64,000 nucleotides of DNA from an uncultured Lachnospiraceae bacterium (GCA_950097145.1 CATNCF010000011.1:1-64000); one strand, 5' to 3'; positions 1 through 9,274 are shown, counted from the stretch's first letter. Notes: a model not told the origin generated them from the sequence alone. Made by a program: numbers and translations.

Positions 1-122
1 AATAAATTTTCATCTGCAAGGCGGAAGAATGAGTTGTAGCGAGTGCTACAACGATTGATGACAACGCGGCAGATGGAAATTTAAGCAAGTAAAAACGTCG
101 ATATTTAACCGCCGGAGTAATA
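1..122. repeat. structured palindromic repeat, copy 1 (cut by window start)
   Basis: Nearly identical to the reverse complement of the copy at 51387-51547. It has the inner stem CATCTGC...GCAGATG, the apical hairpin GTTGTAGC-GAGT-GCTACAAC and the outer arm ending ATATTTAACCGCCGGAGTAATA. The left outer arm lies beyond the window edge. It sits downstream of the terminator of the chemotaxis receptor gene and contains no supported gene. The 65-aa ORF of the track across this region is best explained as a shadow. Confidence 0.8.
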
Positions 123-176
123 TATTAACGATATAGGTTAATCTCATTATATACTGGAAAAAAATGAAATAGCAAG

Positions 177-206
177 AAAAAATCCCGCAAAACGGGATTT
201 TTTCTA
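177..206. terminator. intrinsic terminator after the MCP gene (bidirectional)
   Basis: AAAAAATCCCG-CAAAA-CGGGATTTTTT is a GC-rich stem flanked by an A-run and a T-run, so it can end transcription on either strand. It lies just past the stop codon of the minus-strand chemotaxis receptor gene. Confidence 0.85.
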
Positions 207-229
207 CAAAGAGCCGAAAGGTTCTTTCT

Positions 230-2290
230 TTATTGTGTTTCATCTAAGTGAAACTTATCAATCATACCATTTAATTCCACAGCCTGTGCTGACAACTCCT
301 GGCTGGTTGCAGAGCCTTGTTCCGCCGCCGCTGAATTTGTCTGTACCACCTCTGAGATGATTTCAATCGTCTCATTGATCTGCTGCATGGAAGCATTCTG
401 CTCATTGGAATTCTCCGCCACTGCCTCTACTGCCTTCACGATTCCCTCAATCCCATCAATCACATTTTGCAGGGCTCCTGCCATTTCACTGGCAATCTGA
501 TTACCGCTTTCCACTTCACTCAGTGCAGCTTCTATCAGTTTCCTTGTATTTTCCGCCGACTCTGCGCTCTGAATTGCCAGACGGCCAATCTCACCTGCTA
601 CCACTGCAAATCCACGGCCAGCCTCTCCAGCCCGTGCCGCTTCAATAGAAGCATTTAAAGATAAGAGATTTGTCTGATCTGCAATCTCTTCAATCGTCTG
701 GATAATATTTGAAATCTGCACAGATGCATCACTGATCTTTTCCATCGCTCTGGTCATCTCTGTAATATATGCACTGCTGGCATTTGCCTGTCCGCCAATC
801 TCCACGGCCTTCCTGCTGGTGGAAACTGCATTTTCTGTATTCTTTTGTACCTGGTCTGCAATATTATTTGCCGTTGCCAGAAGCTCTTCCACAGAAGCTG
901 CCTGGTCTGTGGCTCCTTCCGCAAGGGCCTGAGAACTTTCTGCAAGCTGCGTAGAGCCAAGCCCAACCTGATCCGCTGAATCCTTGATATGATTCAAAGT
1001 CTCGCTGAGAGAATATTTTATCTTGCGGACCGCTTCCAGAATTCCCTGAAAATCTCCCAGATACGCTTCCCGCGCCCTGGAATGGACATTAAAATTATTC
1101 TCACTCATTTCTCCTAAAATATAGTCAACGTCCCCAATAATCGTCTGCATGTCTGTTACAATATCCTGGGTTGCCTCCGCAAGAATCAGCGTCTCATCTT
1201 TGGAAGATACACTGGGCACCTCACTATGTAAATCTCCTTTTGCAAGGGCCAAAAGGCGCTGTGCACACTGATTAATCGGAGTTCCAATATTATCTGCAAG
1301 CCTTGTCACCGTAAGAACTGCTGCAATAATGGATATTACAACAATCAAAATTGTAATTATCACTCCCACAATTGTCTCTGTATTAAAATCAGAAATAGGC
1401 GCAGTAATGGCAATACTCCAGTTATTGCTGTTTTTTACGGGAGCATACGCCATAATTTTTTTCACTCCGCCATAACGGTAAGTTCCAAATCCCGATTCAC
1501 CGTTGATCATTTTCTGCTCCAGCTTTGCCAGCGCTTTCAATGCAGAATCTGTTTTTGCCGCTTCTATGCTGTTATCCCTGCTCTTTACAAGCTCAATGTT
1601 CTTATGGGCAATGACAGTTCCCTCGCCGTCCATCATATAGGCGGAACCATTGGCGCTGACGTTGGTTGCCACCATGATATCATTCAAAAAATTTTCTTCC
1701 GGCACCAGGTAAACAGCCCCCACTACCTCCGTTCCATATTTTCCATCCTTCCACAAAGGCGCTGTAATCCGAATCTCAATGGAAGACTGGTCATCACTAA
1801 TTATCGGCTCTGTCACATAGACCTCTCCCTGCATAGCCGCCTTAAAATAAGCAGTATCTGCACAATTCTCACCTGTAAAAATACTGGTTCCCTTACTGTC
1901 AAGGACATCCCCTGCCAAAAGTTCATTGACTTTCACACGTTCTTCCACAATAGATTTCTTATCTTCCAGTTTTGCCTCATTACTGGCAAGACGGGCCGTC
2001 ATCCCCAAATCTTCCACTATATTTTTGTAGGATGTAATCTCCCATTCCACCCGCTCTGCTGACACGCGTGCTGTCGCATTCATATTCCTCTCCAGGGCAG
2101 AGTTGGTACTATGATTATTCAGCAGGCTGGAAATTATCCCCAAAAGAGACAGGGAACTGATTACCAATGCTAAAACGACTACCGTAATCCTGCCCTTAAT
2201 CGTCTCATGATAGAAACGCTTCATCTCCAGTATACTTAACTTTCTTTTTTTCTGATTCTGTCCTGTGTCAATTTTCTTATTTTTTTTCAA
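230..2290 (-). CDS. methyl-accepting chemotaxis protein with Cache-type sensor domain
   Basis: A membrane receptor of 686 aa that would sense an external ligand and pass the signal to a CheA kinase. A transmembrane helix lies near residues 33-57. It is followed by an extracellular domain of about 240 residues that resembles dCache, a second membrane helix near 305-330, a HAMP linker, and a long signalling coiled coil with the conserved hairpin tip ([20 protein letters not shown]). The reading frame opens with TTG after a weak GAGAA; a downstream ATG lacks a better ribosome site. No cheA, cheW or cheR is adjacent. A CheY/CheX-like pair lies 22 kb away. The ligand cannot be told from the sequence. 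Confidence 0.93.
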   Translation of the reverse strand: MKKNKKIDTGQNQKKRKLSILEMKRFYHETIKGRITVVVLALVISSLSLLGIISSLLNNHSTNSALERNMNATARVSAERVEWEITSYKNIVEDLGMTARLASNEAKLEDKKSIVEERVKVNELLAGDVLDSKGTSIFTGENCADTAYFKAAMQGEVYVTEPIISDDQSSIEIRITAPLWKDGKYGTEVVGAVYLVPEENFLNDIMVATNVSANGSAYMMDGEGTVIAHKNIELVKSRDNSIEAAKTDSALKALAKLEQKMINGESGFGTYRYGGVKKIMAYAPVKNSNNWSIAITAPISDFNTETIVGVIITILIVVISIIAAVLTVTRLADNIGTPINQCAQRLLALAKGDLHSEVPSVSSKDETLILAEATQDIVTDMQTIIGDVDYILGEMSENNFNVHSRAREAYLGDFQGILEAVRKIKYSLSETLNHIKDSADQVGLGSTQLAESSQALAEGATDQAASVEELLATANNIADQVQKNTENAVSTSRKAVEIGGQANASSAYITEMTRAMEKISDASVQISNIIQTIEEIADQTNLLSLNASIEAARAGEAGRGFAVVAGEIGRLAIQSAESAENTRKLIEAALSEVESGNQIASEMAGALQNVIDGIEGIVKAVEAVAENSNEQNASMQQINETIEIISEVVQTNSAAAEQGSATSQELSAQAVELNGMIDKFHLDETQ

Positions 2291-2346
2291 TTCTCAACAT
2301 CCGCCCTTCTGTCCACGCTGTCTCACAATAAGCAGCTTTTATCTGA

Positions 2347-2388
2347 GCATATGTGGCATGACGGAAAACTTTCCGCCATGCCACATAT
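2347..2388. repeat. large hairpin downstream of the EF-G paralogue
   Basis: ATATGTGGCATG-aCGGAAA...TTTCCGc-CATGCCACATAT forms a long near-perfect stem between the stop of the EF-G-like gene and the start of the MCP gene. It probably ends or protects the EF-G-like transcript, but there is no clean T-run on the minus strand. Confidence 0.55.
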
Positions 2389-2401
2389 ACAACTTCTTGT
2401 C

Positions 2402-4492
2402 TTACTCTTCGTTTTTATCCAGTTTATTGCTTCTTGCCGCCACTTCCTTCTCCTGAATATCAGAAGGCGTCTGCTCATAACGGGCAAACTCATATGAAAA
2501 CAGTCCGCTTCCTCCTGTCATGGAACGAAGATCTGTCATATAACCATAAATCTCCATATAAGGCACATCGGCAACAATCTCTGTCTTACCAGTATCTACC
2601 GGGTTCATGCCCAGTACCCTGCCCCTGCGTTTATTTAAATCTCCCATAACATCGCCAGTGTATTTATCAGGCACCACAACTTTCATATTGGCAATGGGCT
2701 CTAACAATACTGGGGAAGCTTCCATAATACCCTTTTTAAACGCCTGTATCGTCGCCATCTTAAATGCCATCTCGGAAGAATCTACCGGATGATAAGAACC
2801 ATCATACAGCACTGCCTTTACCCCCATAACCGGATATGCTGCCATAGGTCCTTTCAGCACAGATTCCTGTAATCCTTTTTCCACTGCCGGAAAATAATTT
2901 TTGGGCACTGCACCGCCCACTACCTGCTGTTCAAATACATACGCCGTGTCTAAATCACCGCTGGGTTCAAAAGTCATTTTTACATGGCCGTATTGTCCAT
3001 GGCCGCCAGACTGCTTTTTATATTTATATTCTACGTCTGATTTCTTGCGTATCGTCTCCCGGAACGCAATTTTCGGTCTGCTCAATTCAAGTTCCACCTT
3101 ATAGCGTTCTGCAAGTTTGCTTACTACAACTTCCAGATGCTGATCGCCGATACCATAAATTAAAGTTTGTCCATTGGCGCTGTCATTTTCTGTCTTCAAA
3201 GTTAAATCTTCCTGCATCAGCTTCTGCAGCGCCTGGGAAATCTTATCTTCATCCCCTTTTTTCTTAGCTTTATAACGCATATATGTATAAGGTGTGGAAA
3301 TCTGCGTCTTTCCATACATTACGGGAGCTGCTTTCGTAGAAAGCGTATCCCTTGTGGTTGTTTTGGTAAGCTTAGCCAGCGCTCCCAGATCTCCCGCATG
3401 AAGTTCCGGCACTTCCATAGATTTATTTCCCTGCATCACATAGATTTTGCCAATCTTAGTCTCTGTATCTTTTTCGGCATTATATAATACATCATCTGTC
3501 TTCAGCACACCGGAATTCACTTTAATGAGAGAATATTTTCCAATAAACGGATCTGCAATGGTCTTATATACATACACGCTCTTAGGTCTGGCAATATCAT
3601 AATCGCCGTCAAATACCTCATTGGTCTTCATATTGACTCCCTTACATGGACGTTTCTCCGGGCTTGGCAGATACTTGAGAATATCATCCAGCAGGGTATA
3701 AACGCCCTGTACCAGGGTGCTGGAACCCATGGATACCGGAACGATGCTGCCATCCACTACATTGGTGCGCAATGCAGAACGAATCTCAAATTCCGAAAAC
3801 TCTTCTCCTGCAAAATAGCGGTCCATAAATTCTTCACTTGTCTCTGCAACCGCCTCCATTAACGCTTCACGGCACAGTTCCAGATTAGCCTGGGAATAAT
3901 CCGGGATCTCTGTCTCCACAACTTCTCCCTTATCATTCCAGCGGTTTCCTGTCTGAGCCACTACATTCACATATCCCACAAATTTTTCATTTTCACGGAT
4001 TGGAAGATGGAAAGGCGCAATTCTTTTGCCATACATTTCCTGCAGATCTGCTACTACCTGGCGGAAACTTGCATTGTCATCATCCATTTCCGTCACATAT
4101 ACCATTCGGGGAATCTTATATTTCTCACAGATTTCCCATGCTTTCTGGGTTCCAACCTGGATTCCGCTTTTGCCGGACACTACGATGACAGCCGCGTCTG
4201 CAACGCTCACCGCTTCCTCTACCTCTCCAACAAACCCAAAATATCCTGGTGTGTCCAGTAAATTAATCTTGGTATCTTCCCAGATTACAGGTACTACTGC
4301 TGTATTAATAGAAAAAAGACGTTTGGTTTCTTCCTTATCGTAATCGCTGATGGTATTACCGTCATTCACTTTCCCCATACGCTTGGTAATACCAGACAAA
4401 TATGCCATCGCTTCCACCAAAGTTGTCTTTCCGCTTCCGCCATGTCCCAAAAGAACTACATTTCTTATTTTGTCAGTTGTATACACGTTCAT
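2402..4492 (-). CDS. elongation factor G-like translational GTPase (paralogue)
   Basis: 696 aa with the five-domain EF-G layout: GTPase domain, domain II (about 290-380), domains III-V with the C-terminal fold. The P-loop reads GHGGSGKTTL rather than the AHIDAGKTT of canonical FusA, G3 is DTPG, and the G4 position reads TEMD instead of NKMD. This pattern fits the EF-G-2-like family found beside a canonical EF-G. The ATG at 4492 is chosen because GGAGG lies 8 nt upstream; the track start is an in-frame TTG inside that ribosome site. It is monocistronic, with a hairpin downstream. Its exact role (ribosome rescue, translocation or recycling) is unknown. Confidence 0.85.
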   Translation of the reverse strand: MNVYTTDKIRNVVLLGHGGSGKTTLVEAMAYLSGITKRMGKVNDGNTISDYDKEETKRLFSINTAVVPVIWEDTKINLLDTPGYFGFVGEVEEAVSVADAAVIVVSGKSGIQVGTQKAWEICEKYKIPRMVYVTEMDDDNASFRQVVADLQEMYGKRIAPFHLPIRENEKFVGYVNVVAQTGNRWNDKGEVVETEIPDYSQANLELCREALMEAVAETSEEFMDRYFAGEEFSEFEIRSALRTNVVDGSIVPVSMGSSTLVQGVYTLLDDILKYLPSPEKRPCKGVNMKTNEVFDGDYDIARPKSVYVYKTIADPFIGKYSLIKVNSGVLKTDDVLYNAEKDTETKIGKIYVMQGNKSMEVPELHAGDLGALAKLTKTTTRDTLSTKAAPVMYGKTQISTPYTYMRYKAKKKGDEDKISQALQKLMQEDLTLKTENDSANGQTLIYGIGDQHLEVVVSKLAERYKVELELSRPKIAFRETIRKKSDVEYKYKKQSGGHGQYGHVKMTFEPSGDLDTAYVFEQQVVGGAVPKNYFPAVEKGLQESVLKGPMAAYPVMGVKAVLYDGSYHPVDSSEMAFKMATIQAFKKGIMEASPVLLEPIANMKVVVPDKYTGDVMGDLNKRRGRVLGMNPVDTGKTEIVADVPYMEIYGYMTDLRSMTGGSGLFSYEFARYEQTPSDIQEKEVAARSNKLDKNEE

Positions 4493-4623
4493 AATGCCAT
4501 CCTCCAATACAAGTTTATTCGATGTTTATATTCTACTAAAAACCAGAAAAATTTACAACCTTTTTATTCAACTTTTACAAATAATTTCATTTTCCTAGAA
4601 GGTATTTCACAGGACAGACAGTT

Positions 4624-4652
4624 GACTTTTCCTGCTTTTTCCCTTACGATAA
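4624..4652 (+). promoter_or_regulatory. candidate promoter for tyrA-aroA
   Basis: TTGACT, 17 nt, TACGAT: a fair sigma-70/SigA-type match about 50 nt before the tyrA start codon, which itself has AGGAGGAG upstream. Confidence 0.5.
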
Positions 4653-4700
4653 GGAAAGACAAGTATACAAAATGCTTGAATACATATTCAGGAGGAGATT

Positions 4701-5795
4701 ATGAAACCTGAAAAAATTGGTTTTATCGGCCTTGGCCTCATTGGAGGCTCTATTGCCAAAACAATCCACCGGATTCACCCAGAACTCACTTTGATTGCAT
4801 ATGATACAGACACAAACGCTTTAAATCTTGCACAAAAAGAAGACGTAATTTCCGCCGGATATCAGGAATTGACAGATGATTTTGCAGAATGCCGTTATAT
4901 TTTTTTATGTGCGCCTGTACAGAAAAATGCAGAATTTCTTGCAAAACTCTCCGCCTTTGCTGGTACAGACTGCACCATTACCGATACCGGAAGTGTCAAA
5001 ACCTCCATCCACCAGGCAATTGCCCGAGCTGGGCTTTCCCCCTATTTTATTGGAGGACACCCCATGGCAGGCTCTGAAAAAAGCGGCTATGAACATGCAT
5101 CTTCCTATCTTCTGGAAAATGCATACTATATTCTCACACCTTCCCTGGAAACCCCAACAGAAACTGTCCAGGAATTTCAAGATTTTATCAGTTCCCTTGG
5201 AACCATCACAATGATAATGGATTATCAGGAACATGATTTCATCACTGCCTCCATCAGCCACCTGCCCCATATCCTGGCCTCCAGCCTGGTAAATCTGGTA
5301 AAAGATCTTGACAACGAGACAGAAACCATGAAACATATTGCGGCCGGAGGATTCCGGGATATCACAAGAATTGCCTCCTCCTCACCTGTCATGTGGCAGC
5401 AAATCTGCCTCACTAATCAGGAACAGATTGCAAAGCTGATAGAATTGTTTATTCATTCTCTGGAACAAACAAAAAAGCGCATTTCTTCCGGCAGCGGCCA
5501 GGAACTGTTTGATTTCTTCCAGACAGCGAAAGATTACAGGGATTCTATTACCATCAGCACTTCCGGCCCTCTGCCAAAAGTATTTGAAATCTACTGCGAT
5601 ATGGCAGATGAAACAGGAGGAATTGCAGCTCTTGCCACCATTTTATCCCAGGAAAATATCAGTATTAAAAATATTGGAATTATCCATAACCGGGAGTTTC
5701 AGGATGGCGTACTGCATATAGAGTTTTACGATGAAGCAGCCAGAACGAATGCCGTCAAATTGCTGCGGAACTGCCAATACACAGTACATGAATAA
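4701..5795 (+). CDS. tyrA: prephenate dehydrogenase
   Basis: 364 aa. It oxidises and decarboxylates prephenate to 4-hydroxyphenylpyruvate in tyrosine synthesis. The N-terminus has the NAD-binding motif GFIGLGLIGGSIA, the middle has the family motif GGHPMAGSEKSG and the helix around ISHLPHILASSLV, and residues about 295-364 look like an ACT regulatory domain, implying feedback control by an amino acid. No chorismate mutase domain is present. AGGAGGAGATT precedes the ATG. aroA follows 19 nt downstream, so the two are very likely one operon. Confidence 0.95.
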   Translation: MKPEKIGFIGLGLIGGSIAKTIHRIHPELTLIAYDTDTNALNLAQKEDVISAGYQELTDDFAECRYIFLCAPVQKNAEFLAKLSAFAGTDCTITDTGSVKTSIHQAIARAGLSPYFIGGHPMAGSEKSGYEHASSYLLENAYYILTPSLETPTETVQEFQDFISSLGTITMIMDYQEHDFITASISHLPHILASSLVNLVKDLDNETETMKHIAAGGFRDITRIASSSPVMWQQICLTNQEQIAKLIELFIHSLEQTKKRISSGSGQELFDFFQTAKDYRDSITISTSGPLPKVFEIYCDMADETGGIAALATILSQENISIKNIGIIHNREFQDGVLHIEFYDEAARTNAVKLLRNCQYTVHE

Positions 5796-5814
5796 AAAGA
5801 ACGAGGTAACTGCT

Positions 5815-7125
5815 ATGAAAATTACTGATCATTATACATTTCACGGGGAATTAACCGTCCCCGGTGATAAATCTATTTCTCACCGAGGAATTATGTTCGG
5901 ATCCATTTCCAATGGATTAACGGAAATTACAAATTTCCTGCAAGGCGCTGACTGTCTCTCCACTATTTCCTGTTTCCGCAAACTTGGAATCTCCATTGAA
6001 AATAACGGTTCCAGTGTCCTGATCCATGGAAAGGGGCTCCATGGGCTTACCGCCCCCACTCAGATCCTGGATGTTGGAAACAGCGGCACTACCACGCGGC
6101 TGATTTCAGGAATTCTAGCTGGACAGTCTTTTGAGAGCACTCTTGACGGCGACAACTCCATTCGAAAACGCCCCATGAAACGCATCTTTACGCCGCTTTC
6201 CCAGATGGGCGCCAGGTTTCAGTGCTGGAGTAGTGATTTCTTCCCTGACAGAACAGAACTCTCCGATTCCGGCTGTGCCCCGTTTACGATACAGGGCGGT
6301 TCTCTGGACGGCATCCATTATCAGTCTCCCGTGGCCTCCGCCCAGGTAAAATCTGCAATTCTCCTTGCAGGATTGTATGCAGAAGGTGACACCAGCGTCA
6401 CGGAGCCTGTGTTATCCAGAAATCATACGGAACTGATGCTGGCCGGCTTTGGCGCCCAGATTACATCTGCGGGCGTTACGGCTTCCATAAAGCCGGAACC
6501 TGTGCTGAATGGGCAGAAAATCCGTGTACCTGGAGATATTTCATCCGCAGCCTATTTTATTGCCCTTGGTCTGATTACTCCCCATTCGGAGATATTAATT
6601 CAAAATGTGGGAGTAAATCCCACCCGGAGCGGCATTCTTAAAACAGCCCTTGCCATGGGCGGAGCTGTCACACTTTTGAATGAACGGCTGGTTTCCGGGG
6701 AACCGGTTGCAGATATCCTGGTAAAAAGCAGCAGCCTTCATGGCACAACCATCCAAGGCAGCCTGATTCCCACTCTTATTGATGAAATTCCTGTCATTGC
6801 CGTGATTGCAGCTTTTGCAGAGGGCACCACAGTTATCCAGGATGCCCAGGAACTGAAAGTAAAGGAATCTGACCGGATTGCTGTGGTCACAGAAAACCTG
6901 CAGGCAATGGGCGGTTCCGTTGAACCCACGGAAGACGGCATGATAATTGAGGGTGGAAAAGCCCTGCACGGCGCATTTATCCATACCTGCCAGGATCACA
7001 GAATCGCCATGGCTTTTACCATTGCAGGACTGAATGCTTCTGGCGAAACGATCCTGGATGATGAAACCTGCACCGCCATTTCTTATCCATCTTTTTACAA
7101 TGACATTCTTTCTCTTACAAGATAA
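5815..7125 (+). CDS. aroA: 3-phosphoshikimate 1-carboxyvinyltransferase (EPSP synthase)
   Basis: 436 aa. It joins PEP to shikimate-3-phosphate in the shikimate pathway. The N-terminal PGDKSISHRG, the GNSGTTTRL phosphate loop, the RKRPMKR segment and the C-terminal KVKESDR and DHRIAMAF motifs are all present, so the enzyme looks intact. The ORF track begins 28 codons earlier inside tyrA. The ATG at 5815 is preferred because it follows GAGGT and matches the usual family start. Downstream lies the 240 bp palindromic element, which may act as the operon end. Confidence 0.95.
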   Translation: MKITDHYTFHGELTVPGDKSISHRGIMFGSISNGLTEITNFLQGADCLSTISCFRKLGISIENNGSSVLIHGKGLHGLTAPTQILDVGNSGTTTRLISGILAGQSFESTLDGDNSIRKRPMKRIFTPLSQMGARFQCWSSDFFPDRTELSDSGCAPFTIQGGSLDGIHYQSPVASAQVKSAILLAGLYAEGDTSVTEPVLSRNHTELMLAGFGAQITSAGVTASIKPEPVLNGQKIRVPGDISSAAYFIALGLITPHSEILIQNVGVNPTRSGILKTALAMGGAVTLLNERLVSGEPVADILVKSSSLHGTTIQGSLIPTLIDEIPVIAVIAAFAEGTTVIQDAQELKVKESDRIAVVTENLQAMGGSVEPTEDGMIIEGGKALHGAFIHTCQDHRIAMAFTIAGLNASGETILDDETCTAISYPSFYNDILSLTR

Positions 7126-7131
7126 ACAACA

Positions 7132-7371
7132 TAGAAGGGACTGTTGTGCTAAGGCGGTTAAATGTCGATGCTTTTACTTGACTAAATTTTTATCTGCTGC
7201 GTTGTCATCAATCGCTGCAGCTCAATCTTCCTCTTGCAGATAGAAACTTATTCTGTGTAAAATTCATTCGATATTTAACCGCCTTATTAATATAAATCGA
7301 GAGAGTTCTACAATATACGGTACAAATTACTATATATTGCAGAAACTCTGTATTTTCAACAGTCCCTTCTA
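7132..7371. mobile_element. MITE-like 240 bp element with 15 bp perfect terminal inverted repeats
   Basis: TAGAAGGGACTGTTG (7132-7146) is repeated exactly in inverted form as CAACAGTCCCTTCTA (7357-7371). The ends begin and finish with TA. Inside are the structured repeat copy 2 (7150-7286) and a further imperfect stem from GAGAGTTCTACAATATA to TATATTGCAGAAACTCT. It has no coding capacity. The right end touches the stop codon of the IbrB-like gene and the left end lies 6 nt after aroA. It could be a non-autonomous transposon, or a terminator that has been split by an inserted repeat. Confidence 0.6.
7150..7286. repeat. structured palindromic repeat, copy 2
   Basis: TAAGGCGGTTAAATGTCGA...TCGATATTTAACCGCCTTA, same layout as copies 1 and 3. 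It has a shortened apical hairpin (about 12 nt deleted). The inner stem is TATCTGC/GCAGATA, where copies 1 and 3 have CATCTGC/GCAGATG. The outer pair is AA/TT instead of CC/GG. Both are paired substitutions that keep base pairing. Confidence 0.8.
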
Positions 7372-7965
7372 AGTCGTTTTTATCTCTTCCGTCTCCTCGG
7401 ACAAACTCTCTTCCTTTTCTTTTTCCATCTGGACTGCCGTTTCGTCCACAGGTTTCCATGCCTGTCCAAATTTCACATCGCGGAACAGTTCTGTCAATCC
7501 GGTAATCTGTTTCAGCCGCAGAATTTCATCCCTGCTCATTCCCATATGCTTGGAAATCCAGGCGTCTGATCTTCCAATGGTATGAAGCTCCTTTACAATA
7601 TTGCTCATCAAGTCTACGTCATGGCTGCCTCTGGCCCGATTATGCCGTATGGTGCTTGCCATCCGGTTCGACAGAGGTTTATTGATGACTGTAACTGGAA
7701 GCATTCCATTTTCCCGCTGATAGATATCCTTATGGTTCAGCATAATCTGATAACGGTGAAATCCGTCCACAATTACATACACATCCTGAGGTTTTGAATA
7801 ATAACAGACTATTGGCATGGTATAGCCGTCTTCCTTGATACTGTCATATAACAGCCTCATTTCTGGCGGTGCAACTGCATTTGGATTATATGTATTTGGC
7901 ACTATTTTTTCGATAGGAACTGACAGAACCTGATAAGCAGGACTTTTGTATATTTTATCACTCAT
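7369..7965 (-). CDS. ParB-like nuclease-fold protein, IbrB-like
   Basis: 198 aa. The N-terminal two thirds form a ParB/sulfiredoxin-type domain: the NTYNPNAV segment, then DGFHRYQIM (the D-G-x-H-R signature) and HNRARGSHD. This is followed by a short helical part and an acidic tail (EKEKEESLSEETEE). IbrB of E. coli has the same architecture and is encoded beside IbrA, as here. The start ATGAGTGA overlaps the end of the upstream ibrA-like gene by 8 nt with GGAGGG inside that gene, so translation is probably coupled. The stop codon abuts the palindromic element. Biochemical function is not established; DNA or nucleotide binding is an inference from fold. Confidence 0.75.
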   Translation of the reverse strand: MSDKIYKSPAYQVLSVPIEKIVPNTYNPNAVAPPEMRLLYDSIKEDGYTMPIVCYYSKPQDVYVIVDGFHRYQIMLNHKDIYQRENGMLPVTVINKPLSNRMASTIRHNRARGSHDVDLMSNIVKELHTIGRSDAWISKHMGMSRDEILRLKQITGLTELFRDVKFGQAWKPVDETAVQMEKEKEESLSEETEEIKTT

Positions 7966-9274
7966 TTACAAACCCTCCATATTTTTTCCGTATGATATCA
8001 ATCTGCTCCTGTTCCTTTCTGGACATTCCAAATCCCATAAAACGGCATATATGGTCATTTTTCAGAATACAATAACACATCCTCTTCCAGCTTGGAATAT
8101 CTTTGGTAGATTTAATATCATCTGTATGGTCTGGAATCTTTCCCACAAAAATCACTCTAGAATTCTTGTTTACCGTATAATTTGAGATTCCATTTCTCTG
8201 AATTTTATAGCCGTGATCCAGCAGTTCCTGAATGGTCTCCTCCGGCAGGCCCCCGCCTGTCTCATGCCAGAATTTAATAGAAGTCCGAAACTTTTTGACA
8301 TAATTATTCCGAATCCGTACAGGCAGCGTATCCAGCAGAAATTTGGTATAAGATTCCCAGGTATGCCCTTCCGGCAGAGAAATATTCCGATAAGCCATGG
8401 CTTTGGTGCGGGCATAAACCGAAGTAAAATTCGCTCCCCTCACCCGTCCCACCAGTTTGGTCCACATTTCTGGATCAATGACCCGGTACAGGTTCAGGCT
8501 GTCCTTGGCATATTCATTAAAAGGCGACGCCACACGCATCTGACTGGGCGTTAATCCGGCCTTGTAATACAAATCGTACAGTTTATTATATTCATACCCA
8601 AATTTATAATATGCTGCCCAAATATCATTGTTGGTCCAATCATAAAGGGGCGATGCACACCAGACGTCTTTAAACTGTTTTGTTATCCAGCATTCTCCCT
8701 GGTAACCATATTTTTTATGTAGAAAACCGCTGTAACGCTGCATGGATTCCTCCGCGCGCATCCCCAAAAGACATACTGTTTTCCCTCTTCGGTGCTGTTC
8801 TTTATAAAATCTGCTGAACTGTTTCGCCAGATCTTCCTGAGGCATTTTATATCGGTAATGATGGAATGGATTCTTCAAAGTTATAACGTATGGATGCTTG
8901 GGCATAGGGCGGACCCAAAGTTCCTCCTTATTATCATCCCAGGGATACCAGTACATCTCATAACTGCTGAGTGCAGTCTTTGCCGCCATAGGAAGGCATA
9001 CCCAATACAAATCCATTTCCTGTTCCATCTTCAGAAATGTCTTTTCCACATATTCAGTTGTCATACTGTATTGTGCTTCAAAATCCTGATGGAACATACC
9101 GACCAGGCGATTGGGATAATGCTGCCGCTTAAAGTCCAGTAAAAGGTTCAGCAGCAGTCCGCTGTCTTTGCCTCCACTGAAAGAAACATAGATATTTTCA
9201 AATTCCTGAAACAGAAAATGAAAACGTTTTTGAAGTGCTTCATACACATTTTCTTCCTGGTATTGTCGTACCAT
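7958..9274 (-). CDS. PAPS reductase-family protein with DUF3440-type C-terminus, IbrA-like
   Basis: 438 aa. Residues about 25-45 contain the PP-loop SFSGGKDSG, typical of the ATP-pyrophosphatase/PAPS reductase superfamily. The segment LLGMRAEESMQR and the following Cys/Trp-rich region fit the same fold, and the long C-terminal half matches what is known as DUF3440. It pairs with the IbrB-like gene in an overlapping operon driven from a good promoter at 9334-9362. IbrA/IbrB were described as activators of E. coli immunoglobulin-binding genes, but none of their targets is visible here. The chemistry (adenylation, thiolation or none) is unknown. A housekeeping sulfate reductase is less likely because of the length and partner. 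Confidence 0.8.
   Translation of the reverse strand: MVRQYQEENVYEALQKRFHFLFQEFENIYVSFSGGKDSGLLLNLLLDFKRQHYPNRLVGMFHQDFEAQYSMTTEYVEKTFLKMEQEMDLYWVCLPMAAKTALSSYEMYWYPWDDNKEELWVRPMPKHPYVITLKNPFHHYRYKMPQEDLAKQFSRFYKEQHRRGKTVCLLGMRAEESMQRYSGFLHKKYGYQGECWITKQFKDVWCASPLYDWTNNDIWAAYYKFGYEYNKLYDLYYKAGLTPSQMRVASPFNEYAKDSLNLYRVIDPEMWTKLVGRVRGANFTSVYARTKAMAYRNISLPEGHTWESYTKFLLDTLPVRIRNNYVKKFRTSIKFWHETGGGLPEETIQELLDHGYKIQRNGISNYTVNKNSRVIFVGKIPDHTDDIKSTKDIPSWKRMCYCILKNDHICRFMGFGMSRKEQEQIDIIRKKYGGFVNE

Noticed and set aside
1604-2062. 152-aa plus-strand ORF opposite the MCP gene
   Set aside because: It is an antisense shadow of a well-supported coding gene with no ribosome site or domain.
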